Assembly (NCBI GenBank): GCA_022984795.1
Contig: JALIHJ010000061.1
Span: forward strand, 62,001-126,000
Length of the DNA stretch: 64,000 nucleotides
Source of the DNA: Fabrea salina
Lineage: Eukaryota > Ciliophora > Heterotrichea > Heterotrichida > Fabreidae
Direction of reading: 5' to 3'
Positions 47,208 to 54,284 of the stretch are shown in pieces. The notes under the pieces are model-generated. The model had not been told where the DNA came from and searched no databases. It saw only the letters and a list, made by a program, of their open reading frames with translations. The position numbers and the translations under genes were made by a program. Positions within the stretch are counted from its first letter, which is position 1, and every line of letters begins with the position of its first letter.

Positions 47208-48059
47208 ATGGAACACGAAGTGCTGCAAATTCCCCTAAGTTGTTTAAACTTCCAAGAAATCAACAAACTCTTCAAAGGGGACCTTGCAACTGCCTCTGGA
47301 GTTCTGTCTAGGATTTCTAAGCAGCAAGAACTACTTGGGAAAATCTCTGTGGGCATTTTGTACGAAAACTTAAGCAAACAACTCAAAGAAACACTTAACG
47401 ACAGACTGGGCTTGTCAAATAGTTACTATAGACTAGGAAGGTTCAGCCGCATGTTGGATGAGTGTGACAACGAAGAGTTCTACCATACACAAGCATACCA
47501 AATCAGACTAGAACTACTTGGTCCAAACAACTCACTAGTTGCCCAGAGTTTAGAGAAACTCGGAATGCTAGAGTCCAGCAAAAACAACCACCAAGGAGCC
47601 TTAACCTACCTAAAGCAAGCTGTAAGCACTTACAAGTCAGTAGAAGAAAAGTTCAAAGTTGCCCACACTTACATTTGCTTAAGCAACCTGTACTCTTCAC
47701 AACTGAACTCTGACAAAGCAGAACACTACGCTAGAAAGGCACTAAATATATACCAGGAGTACAAAAGTCCAAGGTCTCCTTGCTTTGCAAAAGCATTTAT
47801 GTGCTTAAGCCACGTTGAGTACATAAGAAGCAACTTTGAAAAGTCCATTTCTTACTGCTTGGACTCAATAAGCATCCTTAACAGAAAGTACCCCATGCAT
47901 CCACTAACAGCTGATGCTTACTTTGAGTTGTACGAGTACCACGTCAACGTTACACAAGACTACATTCAAGCTAAGAACTTAGCAGAAAAGATTGGTTTGA
48001 TTCTCCACAACGCTTTTGGACACTTGCCTGAGTCTTTTGTTTGCTTTTTAGTTAATTAA
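47208..48059 (+). CDS. TPR protein (kinesin-light-chain-type repeats)
   Basis: This is a 283-residue protein. From about residue 60 it holds consecutive TPR helices: YYRLGRFSRMLDECDNEEFY, LVAQSLEKLGMLESSKNNHQG, ALTYLKQAVSTYKS, VAHTYICLSNLYSSQLNSDKA, EHYARKALNIYQEY and FMCLSHVEYIRSNFEKSISYC. The 42-residue spacing and the NxxLVAxxLxxLG pattern resemble kinesin light chain and NPHP3-like TPRs. The N-terminus lacks the KLC coiled coil. It is probably an adaptor; the partner is unknown. Its TAA is immediately followed by the TTA (reverse stop) of HINT1. Confidence 0.8.
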   Translation: MEHEVLQIPLSCLNFQEINKLFKGDLATASGVLSRISKQQELLGKISVGILYENLSKQLKETLNDRLGLSNSYYRLGRFSRMLDECDNEEFYHTQAYQIRLELLGPNNSLVAQSLEKLGMLESSKNNHQGALTYLKQAVSTYKSVEEKFKVAHTYICLSNLYSSQLNSDKAEHYARKALNIYQEYKSPRSPCFAKAFMCLSHVEYIRSNFEKSISYCLDSISILNRKYPMHPLTADAYFELYEYHVNVTQDYIQAKNLAEKIGLILHNAFGHLPESFVCFLVN

Positions 48060-48452
48060 TTACCCCGGAGGCCACTGCAGTTGACGGCCACCTAAAATAT
48101 GCAAGTGGAGGTGGTAAACGGACTGGCATCCATGCACACCATCGTTCACAACAAGTCTCCAGCCCTGGTCTAGTTTTTCTTGTCTAGCAACTTCAGAGGC
48201 TGCCCACATCATGTGTCCTAGAATGGCTTTGTGCCTTTCCTGGGCAGCCATAAGCTGAGTGAGTCCATCGCGGTGTTTAGGAACCAAAACAATGTGGACG
48301 GGGGCTTGGGGGCTGATGTCTCTGAAGGCCAGTACTTGCTCGTCTTCGTAAACTTTAGTGGAGGGAATTTCGCCCTTAACTATTTTGTCAAACACAGTGT
48401 CTTCTTCTTCTTGGGGAACTTGTGCTGACTGGGCTTTTTCAGTTTCCGACAT
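48060..48452 (-). CDS. HINT1: HINT1-type HIT-family nucleotide hydrolase
   Basis: This is a 130-residue histidine-triad protein. The catalytic motif HLHLHILGG and the C-terminal GGRQLQWPPG are diagnostic of HINT1-like adenosine phosphoramidases, as are DTVFDKIVKGEIPSTKVYEDE and HIVLVPKHRDGLTQL. It should cleave nucleoside phosphoramidates such as AMP-lysine. The N-terminal 17 residues are an acidic extension; no targeting peptide. Its ATG is separated from the COX11 ATG by 4 bp. Confidence 0.96.
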   Translation of the reverse strand: MSETEKAQSAQVPQEEEDTVFDKIVKGEIPSTKVYEDEQVLAFRDISPQAPVHIVLVPKHRDGLTQLMAAQERHKAILGHMMWAASEVARQEKLDQGWRLVVNDGVHGCQSVYHLHLHILGGRQLQWPPG

Positions 48453-48456
48453 TATA
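48453..48456. promoter_or_regulatory. 4-bp head-to-head spacer; palindrome CATTATAATG
   Basis: The two start codons of HINT1 (minus) and COX11 (plus) with the TATA spacer form a perfect 10-bp palindrome at 48450-48459. Each start codon thus has the same local context. Confidence 0.6.
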
Positions 48457-49095
48457 ATGTCTTTTTACAAGAAGTTCGTTCAACAGCACAACCGCAAAGT
48501 AGGCTACTACTATGCAATAGGGGTGTTTGGGTTTACTTTTGGAGCAACTTACCTCATGCCTATCTTTTACAAAACCTTTTGCGAACGCACTGGGTATGCT
48601 GGTTCAGGACTGACTCGCAAAGAATACAACTACTCTGAAATGCACGACGAAAAGAAGATCCACCGCAAGTTCGACATTGCGTTCAAAGGGACTTGCGAGC
48701 CTGAGTTAGGCTGGAGTTTCTTTCCTCTTCAAGATGATGTGACTGTCAATGCTGGCGAAACAGTACTGGCTTTTTACAGAGCTTACAATGACACTGACGA
48801 ACCTATGATAGGGATATCTGCCTACATAGTGCAGCCAGACGAAGCTGTGCAGTACTTCAACAAAGTTCAGTGTTTTTGCTTTGACGAACAAATGCTGAAC
48901 CCCAAAGAAGAAGTAGACTTGCCTTTGTTTTTCTACTTAGACCCCAAAATCTGTGACGACCCCGTTATGTCCGAAGTTAAAGAAATCACCCTCATGTACA
49001 CTTTCTACAAAGCCCAAGACCAAACCCTTGCTACACTACTGGCTGAACACCCCAACTCTCCTTTGAAGCGACCTAACGTAGCTCCTCCTAGTTAA
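48457..49095 (+). CDS. COX11: COX11, cytochrome c oxidase copper chaperone
   Basis: This is a 212-residue mitochondrial inner-membrane protein delivering copper to the CuB site of cytochrome oxidase. After a basic N-terminus comes one membrane helix (about 16-38), then FCERTGY, the copper motif QCFCFDEQ (Cys139 and Cys141) and LNPKEEVDLPLFFYLDP, all typical of CtaG/COX11. I start at ATG 48457 because the frame upstream (from 48358) has no methionine-like context and overlaps HINT1 antisense. The N-terminus is short for a presequence, but its basic residues fit matrix anchoring. Confidence 0.96.
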   Translation: MSFYKKFVQQHNRKVGYYYAIGVFGFTFGATYLMPIFYKTFCERTGYAGSGLTRKEYNYSEMHDEKKIHRKFDIAFKGTCEPELGWSFFPLQDDVTVNAGETVLAFYRAYNDTDEPMIGISAYIVQPDEAVQYFNKVQCFCFDEQMLNPKEEVDLPLFFYLDPKICDDPVMSEVKEITLMYTFYKAQDQTLATLLAEHPNSPLKRPNVAPPS

Positions 49096-49098
49096 CTG

Positions 49099-49914
49099 TT
49101 ATTTAGAAAAACCAGAAACCCACCTTTCAGGGTGGGAAAACTCCTCTTTGATAAAAGTTTCCCAGCTTTCTTTAGGGACTTTTAAGCCCATAGCTTTGTT
49201 GTAGACGTCCTTGACTTGGATGAGTTGGGCAGGGTGTTTGGAAGAAAACCCCAGCTTTATTGAAAGGCATCTGGAGTAAAACAGTCGTTGAGTGTCTTCT
49301 TCAGAGTCATACTGGAAAGAAAACTGCTTAAGGGTTTCCTCTAGGTCCAGTCCGGAGTTGTACTTAGGAGAGGTCAAAGTGCTAGCTTTGCTTTGCATAC
49401 TTCTGTTGCTGAGGAAGTCTCCTACTTCTGAGCTAACTTCTTGAATTCTTTGCTGAGTAGTTTGTTTGAGTTCTGGTTTGGCTTTTTTGAGTGACTGCAT
49501 CATAAAGTTGGCTTTTTCAGTAGCTAAACGTTTAAGTCTTTCTGAGTAAACGAGAACTGAAAAATCTAGCTCGGTCTGAGTTGTATACTTTTGAATTTCA
49601 TAGGCTATTGACTTGCTAACGTTTATGTTTTCTTGTGTGGTTTTTTTGAGTCTCAGCAACTCAAAAGACTTCCTAATGAGGTACTGAAAAATTTCTTCTT
49701 GTTTAGGGCTGATGGGCTTAACACCTGAAAAAACTATAGCTTCCATCATGCACTTAAGTTTGTCAATTTTAAAGTCTATGAACAAAAGTTCTTTTGACTC
49801 AAGTTTTATCACGAACTGAGCAGGGTAAACACAAACCCTTGAGTGCTGTTGTATTTTGTCGTAAGTAATCATGTCTTCACAGTTAATGCACAACACATCA
49901 ATGCACTTTTCCAT
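49099..49914 (-). CDS. Protein with N-terminal C2HC-like zinc finger, unknown
   Basis: This is a 271-residue protein. The start CINCEDMITYDKIQQHSRVC gives a Cys-x2-Cys-x12-His-x3-Cys finger like the C2HC/TRAF-type fingers of ciliary proteins. The rest is helical, with Lys/Glu/Gln/Leu-rich segments and a Ser-rich linker. It ends FSHPERWVSGFSK. No enzyme signature. It is tail-to-tail with COX11 (3 bp) and 19 bp from the CFAP161-like gene upstream. Confidence 0.7.
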   Translation of the reverse strand: MEKCIDVLCINCEDMITYDKIQQHSRVCVYPAQFVIKLESKELLFIDFKIDKLKCMMEAIVFSGVKPISPKQEEIFQYLIRKSFELLRLKKTTQENINVSKSIAYEIQKYTTQTELDFSVLVYSERLKRLATEKANFMMQSLKKAKPELKQTTQQRIQEVSSEVGDFLSNRSMQSKASTLTSPKYNSGLDLEETLKQFSFQYDSEEDTQRLFYSRCLSIKLGFSSKHPAQLIQVKDVYNKAMGLKVPKESWETFIKEEFSHPERWVSGFSK

Positions 49915-49933
49915 TTCTAATTTCTATTAGTTA

Positions 49934-51388
49934 TTAGAGGTTCCAAGCATTCTTCATCATCACCTCAAAGTACTGATCGCTGTCAATGCTCGCACTCACG
50001 TCTTCGTAGTACTTCGCAAACTCCTGAAGAGTAACGATCCCGTCGGGCTTCTCAGTATCCCACATGGACATGAACTCCCTAAAAACGTCTTCTTCGCTTC
50101 TTTTGCCACTGAGCACTTCAGGGTGCTTTGAAGCATCATAAATCTGTGCAACGTCGTCTAGAGTGATTTGCCCGTCTCCGTTCTTGTCTAGTTTTTCGTA
50201 GGCTTGGGCTACTAAGCGCATCCTGAAGTCGTTCATAGGTCCTCTGATAGTAGTTAAGAACTCGTCAAAGTTAACTACTCCGTCTTTGTTTCTATCAAAG
50301 TGTTCTATTAAAGTTTTGACTTGGTCGTCATTCAAGTACAAGCCTGCGTCGTAAAGTCCCCACTTAAAGTCTTCGTGGTCTAACTGCCCGTTTCCGTTGT
50401 CGTCCATAACTCTGAACAGTCTGGACAAACCCCTGATTCCGTAAGTTCCTCTTTGCAAAAGGGCTTGCTTGACTTGATTCAGCAACTGATACGCACTGTG
50501 GTTGGTTTCTTCTGGAAGTTTTTCTTCCTCCTGCGAAGGGTCTACAGCAGTGCAAAACATCCACATGTTTTGGTCTCCTTCAGCTCTGCTGGGGTTGTCA
50601 ACAGTTAACTTTCCAGCACGTTCACTTCCTAACTGCTGAGTCTTTTTGGCATTCAAAAAGGAATGTCCACAAACTTCAAACTCAACTCCGTAGTCGTTGC
50701 GGTAGTTTATTGAGTCAGCTGCAAGACACTGTCCTGTTTGCTTGTGCTTGATAACAATAGGTTGGTTAGCTGCAACAACTTCTCCTTGGGACTTAAACCT
50801 CAGTTTAGGGTTGGCATGCTCAATCAGCCACACAGTGTTAGGCCCTTTGAAAGCGTTGACTGAAACTTCTTGGTGCCTAGAGAACCTAGCAAAGCTTTGG
50901 GGAGAAGTAATGCAAGAGTGCAAGTAAAGGGGTGAAGGAGACAAGTAGTAGTGCACTTGGAGTCTAAAGGGCTGTCCGTAGTGAAGGTCGTCCCCAGGGA
51001 AACCGTCAGACTCATTTGCGCGGGAAAGTATAAAAACCGAACGTGCTACAGGACCGTTGACAGTAGGAGATGCAGTAACTGCAAAGGCTTGGTTGGGCTC
51101 TACTACGTCTCCTAAGTCGCATGAAAGGAAGGAATTGGTTTTTTTGTTGAGCAGCATGAGTTTGTTGCCGAACCTCAGTTTGGAGTCTTCTGAGTATGTG
51201 AAGCCTACCTTAGTTAAGCTCTTGGCAAGTTTTTGCTGGATCTTGTGAACAGTGATTTCGCCTTTTTCTCTCTTATTCAAGTAGTCTTTGTATTGGATCT
51301 GTTCGATTTCTACGTCTTCGTTCCAATTCCCTACAAGCACTTTGCTTGAGTAACGCGGTCCGCCTTGGAGTTGCTGAGTTGTAAACAT
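49934..51388 (-). CDS. CFAP161: CFAP161-calcyphosin fusion protein
   Basis: This is a 484-residue protein in two parts. Residues 10-275 match CFAP161, a microtubule inner protein of cilia (VLVGNWNEDVEIEQIQYKDYL, NKREKGEITVHK, FGNKLMLLNK, SVFILSRA, WLIEHANPKLRF). Residues 295-484 match calcyphosin: LLQRGTYGIRGLSRLFRVMDD, then EF-hands DDNGNGQLDHEDF, DRNKDGVVNFDEF, DKNGDGQITLDDV and DTEKPDGIVTLQEF, ending ASIDSDQYFEVMMKNAWNL. I start at MFTTQQLQ because the open frame 36 codons upstream has no good start and crosses the divergent gene. The fusion would place a Ca2+ sensor within the axoneme. Confidence 0.9.
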   Translation of the reverse strand: MFTTQQLQGGPRYSSKVLVGNWNEDVEIEQIQYKDYLNKREKGEITVHKIQQKLAKSLTKVGFTYSEDSKLRFGNKLMLLNKKTNSFLSCDLGDVVEPNQAFAVTASPTVNGPVARSVFILSRANESDGFPGDDLHYGQPFRLQVHYYLSPSPLYLHSCITSPQSFARFSRHQEVSVNAFKGPNTVWLIEHANPKLRFKSQGEVVAANQPIVIKHKQTGQCLAADSINYRNDYGVEFEVCGHSFLNAKKTQQLGSERAGKLTVDNPSRAEGDQNMWMFCTAVDPSQEEEKLPEETNHSAYQLLNQVKQALLQRGTYGIRGLSRLFRVMDDNGNGQLDHEDFKWGLYDAGLYLNDDQVKTLIEHFDRNKDGVVNFDEFLTTIRGPMNDFRMRLVAQAYEKLDKNGDGQITLDDVAQIYDASKHPEVLSGKRSEEDVFREFMSMWDTEKPDGIVTLQEFAKYYEDVSASIDSDQYFEVMMKNAWNL

Positions 51389-51464
51389 ATTTAAATAACT
51401 GATCTCGAAATTTCTGCTTAAGTATGCTTTAAATGCAGCACTTGGATTATTAGGCCAATAAATA
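51389..51464. promoter_or_regulatory. 76-bp head-to-head spacer
   Basis: AT-rich, between the CFAP161-like and VPS9-like genes, with atttaaataact near one ATG and ccaataaata near the other. No ORF or RNA gene seen. Confidence 0.4.
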
Positions 51465-52565
51465 ATGGGGAACAAAGCATGTAAAAAAAAAGACACCCAA
51501 CTTGAAGAGTACTTTAAAGTAATCCAAGAAAAGCAGGTTAACCACCTAAGACAAAGTGGGTACTTTCATAACTCAGGACAGTGGATTGCAACTATGCGAG
51601 AAGACTTACTTGGTTCCTACGGAGGGTGGAGGGCGGAACTCATTGACTTTCTGGACAGTTGGGACGTGGAAAAGGACATTAATGTTAAAGCATCCCTTGT
51701 TATGCTTGATTACCTGGACAACCAAGACTCCTCACCCAAAAAGTCTACCAGGTGTTACTTAAAAAGCATCAACACCTACACTACTTTCCAAGACGAACTT
51801 GACGAAAACCAGTACAAAAAACTCATCCACACCCAACTGTGTGACTCCAAGCAAGAAAATGTACTTAACCAAATCATCAAGTTGTTCCAAAGGTCCATTT
51901 TAGAAGAATTTACTTATGTAACTAACTCCCAAAGAGAACTCAAACAAGAAGTGCTAGAAGAACCTACTCAGTACGCCAACATCCTAAATGAAGACCTTTT
52001 TGACTTTTTGGAAATATTCACAAAAGCTGTCAAAAGCTTTTATTTGGGGTTTAAAAACTTTATCACTGAAAAAGGAGCTATTGAAAAAATAGTCAGGGAC
52101 GCTGTAATTAGGGACGAACTCTTTAGTGTTGTAATTGAGTTCAACAGCATTATTTTTAACCACGACGAAGAAAAGTACTTGCAAAACCTTCACGAACTCA
52201 GCCAAGAAACTCCTATTGAGTCAAGTCATTTTGCACTTGACAACGGAGCTGGCTACCTTAACTCCTTTTCAGCACTTTTAGAAGTGACTAGTGCAAAGTC
52301 TTACTGCCAAGTGCTGGACTGTTTAATAAACACATCTTACTACGTCACTAAAGCCTTAGACGACTACTACCCAAACGCCAATATAGTTTTGGAAACCGAC
52401 GTTATTCTCCAGATCTTCCAGTTACTTATTTTACGTTCCTGCGTTCCAAAGTTCCCTATTCTACTCAAAACCATTGAAAACCTTTTAGACGAGTCCAACC
52501 AAATCGGAATGCTGGGGTTTTTGCTAACGACTTGGATCGGAAGTGTAGAGGCTCTGAAGCACTAG
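51465..52565 (+). CDS. N-myristoylated, possibly VPS9-domain protein
   Basis: This is a 366-residue protein. MGNKACKKKD is a strong myristoylation and palmitoylation signal with a basic patch. The remainder is helical. The C-terminal 80 residues (ETDVILQIFQLLILRSCVPKF, then IENLLDE and GMLGFLLTTWIGSVEAL) resemble the end of a VPS9 domain, where Rab5-type exchange factors have a conserved Asp and the GxxGYYLTxLxxA element. Upstream, DLFDFLEIFTKAVKSFYLGF might be the start of that domain. If right, it is a membrane-bound Rab5-family GEF of early endocytosis. The family call is tentative; the gene is certain. Confidence 0.55.
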   Translation: MGNKACKKKDTQLEEYFKVIQEKQVNHLRQSGYFHNSGQWIATMREDLLGSYGGWRAELIDFLDSWDVEKDINVKASLVMLDYLDNQDSSPKKSTRCYLKSINTYTTFQDELDENQYKKLIHTQLCDSKQENVLNQIIKLFQRSILEEFTYVTNSQRELKQEVLEEPTQYANILNEDLFDFLEIFTKAVKSFYLGFKNFITEKGAIEKIVRDAVIRDELFSVVIEFNSIIFNHDEEKYLQNLHELSQETPIESSHFALDNGAGYLNSFSALLEVTSAKSYCQVLDCLINTSYYVTKALDDYYPNANIVLETDVILQIFQLLILRSCVPKFPILLKTIENLLDESNQIGMLGFLLTTWIGSVEALKH

Positions 52566-52591
52566 ATGTAATTAATTTAAACTATTTACCA

Positions 52592-53404
52592 CTACTCCAT
52601 TGACTCTTGAAGAGCAGACTTAAGAACTTGGTGTTGCTCAATAGCTTCTTTGATGGATAAACCCTCATACAAAGGCTCGCCTTCCACGTAGACTCTAAAG
52701 AAAGGCTGGGATTCAGTTCCTAAGTAAGGATACCTCAAGCAGTCCACACACCCTACCTCTAAACCTTCAGCAGTCTCGCAAATAGTAGGAAGTATGTTTA
52801 GGAAACTCTCGTCTTTGGGGTTCCAGTACAAAATCAAACTTTCCTTGCTAACGAATTTGTCGTGGTCTGGGTAACTCTCAATCTTTTTGAAGTTTTCAGG
52901 GAAAATGTCTTCGTGGGTAATGAACTCTTGATGAGTGAAGTTTTCTTGAAAGAATTCAGTTTTCACCTGCATCATAGAGTTGATTAAAGGTTCAAAACTT
53001 CTCCCAATAGGAGTCTCCAGCACCTCCGCAGGCAACCCCGTGATGTTAGAAGGAATTCCTTTGCCTACCAAAAACCTGCAACACTCGTCAGTAAAGTTGT
53101 TGCAGTTGTGGTGCAGCAGGTGGTAAGCTTCCATTGTAAACCTATGCGAAACGCTTCTGAGGAACTGGTTAAACTCTTCAGGGGTTCTGCTTGTAGTGCC
53201 CATACTTACCTTTTGCACAGGGGTTCCATAAGGAGTTCCTGAAGGTCTGTCAATGCATATTCCGCCTCCGTAAAAGTACTCTTGCCCAAACACCACTATT
53301 CCGGTGTGCCAAATTCCTTCTATTTGCTTTCCTATGATTCCCTGACTGAGCATTCGGGCCATTCCCATTGACAAGTCGTAAACATGAAGTACCACCTCGG
53401 ACAT
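52592..53404 (-). CDS. PPPDE/DeSI-type thiol isopeptidase
   Basis: This is a 270-residue protein. Residues 1-150 form a PPPDE (DeSI) domain with catalytic His33 in GIWHTGIVV and Cys101 in LLHHNCNNFTDECC, and the usual YFYGGGI strand between. DeSI proteins remove SUMO or ubiquitin from substrates. The C-terminal half (about 170-270) is a second domain with a thioredoxin-like look (LILYWNPKDESF, VGCVDCLRYPYLG, FFRVYVEGEPLYE), similar to DeSI fusions in other eukaryotes. The catalytic pair is intact, so it should be active. Confidence 0.88.
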   Translation of the reverse strand: MSEVVLHVYDLSMGMARMLSQGIIGKQIEGIWHTGIVVFGQEYFYGGGICIDRPSGTPYGTPVQKVSMGTTSRTPEEFNQFLRSVSHRFTMEAYHLLHHNCNNFTDECCRFLVGKGIPSNITGLPAEVLETPIGRSFEPLINSMMQVKTEFFQENFTHQEFITHEDIFPENFKKIESYPDHDKFVSKESLILYWNPKDESFLNILPTICETAEGLEVGCVDCLRYPYLGTESQPFFRVYVEGEPLYEGLSIKEAIEQHQVLKSALQESME

Positions 53405-53420
53405 AGTTTATTAATTAGGG

Positions 53421-54263
53421 TTATTCAGTTGAGGTTTCTGAGTTGAAGTACTGGGAGTTGATTGCAATTAAGTTTGCTTCTTCCAAGGCTTTGCGTGCTA
53501 GTTCCAAAACATTGTCGCTTTGGCTGAGGAATTGGTCTCCAACCATCACTGCGTTTTGGTAGGCTTCCAGCATTTTAGAAAGGTTTTCAGAGACTTCTTC
53601 AGCTATTCCAATGTTGTAGAAAGCCACTACAAAGGACCTTATCATTACTTTGAACTTTACTTTGTCTTTGTTCTTCATTGACCAGTAATCGCTTTTGGCT
53701 ACTCTGCGTTTGAGTTCAGTTTGCAGAGTTGCAAGACTTTGTTGGGCATAGTCAACAGCCTCGTTGATTCTGTTTAACTGCAAAAAGATTGAACTGACAT
53801 TGAGTTTGGTTTTGGCAATAAGTTGCAAAATGTCATTTTTAAACCTTCGTTTGGGGTTAATGAGTTTCAGGGCTTTTGTAAGGTACCCTAGAGCCTTGTG
53901 GAAGTTAGAGTTGTTTTGGTGGAAAGTAGCCCAGTTGTTGTAAGTAAGTAACAGGTGCTTTATAATTGAAGCATGACAACTCCACTTGGGTTTTTCTTGT
54001 TGAGCAATGCATAAATTAAGGACTTTTTCTGCTTTTTGGAGGAAAGTCACTTGGTTTCCAAAGTGCAGGTGGAGTTTGTTGCAGAGTGATGCTACTTCTA
54101 AAGCTACTTTTAAAAAGACTCCAAAAGAAAGACTTCCGAAGCTCGAAGAGTAGTTTTCAAGACACTCAAGTGCCTCCAAAAGTTTTCCGTTTGACTTGAG
54201 TTTCTGGCTTTCTTCTATTTGCTTGTGAACTCTTTCTTCTAAGATCAGGTCTACTTTGGACAT
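53421..54263 (-). CDS. TPR-like helical-repeat protein
   Basis: This is a 280-residue all-helical protein with TPR-like pairs (LKSNGKLLEALECLENY, TYNNWATFHQNNSNFHKALGY, LTKALKLI, LNVSSIFLQLNRINEAVDYAQQS, LSKMLEAYQNAVMVGDQFL). No other domain. It is probably a scaffold; similar short TPR proteins are common in ciliates. It lies 16 bp upstream of the DeSI gene on the same strand and diverges from the double-kinase gene across 21 bp. Confidence 0.75.
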   Translation of the reverse strand: MSKVDLILEERVHKQIEESQKLKSNGKLLEALECLENYSSSFGSLSFGVFLKVALEVASLCNKLHLHFGNQVTFLQKAEKVLNLCIAQQEKPKWSCHASIIKHLLLTYNNWATFHQNNSNFHKALGYLTKALKLINPKRRFKNDILQLIAKTKLNVSSIFLQLNRINEAVDYAQQSLATLQTELKRRVAKSDYWSMKNKDKVKFKVMIRSFVVAFYNIGIAEEVSENLSKMLEAYQNAVMVGDQFLSQSDNVLELARKALEEANLIAINSQYFNSETSTE

Positions 54264-54284
54264 CTACTTTTAATCAAATAATAA
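54264..54284. promoter_or_regulatory. 21-bp head-to-head spacer
   Basis: The segment ctacttttaatcaaataataa separates the TPR-like and double-kinase ATGs. It is A/T rich and has no separable motif. Confidence 0.4.

Noticed and set aside
48358-48456. N-terminal extension of COX11
   Set aside because: It lies wholly antisense to HINT1 and lacks similarity to COX11; the ATG at 48457 begins a normal N-terminus.
51389-51496. N-terminal extension of the CFAP161-like protein
   Set aside because: It overlaps the start of the divergent gene; similarity to CFAP161 begins just after MFTTQQLQ.
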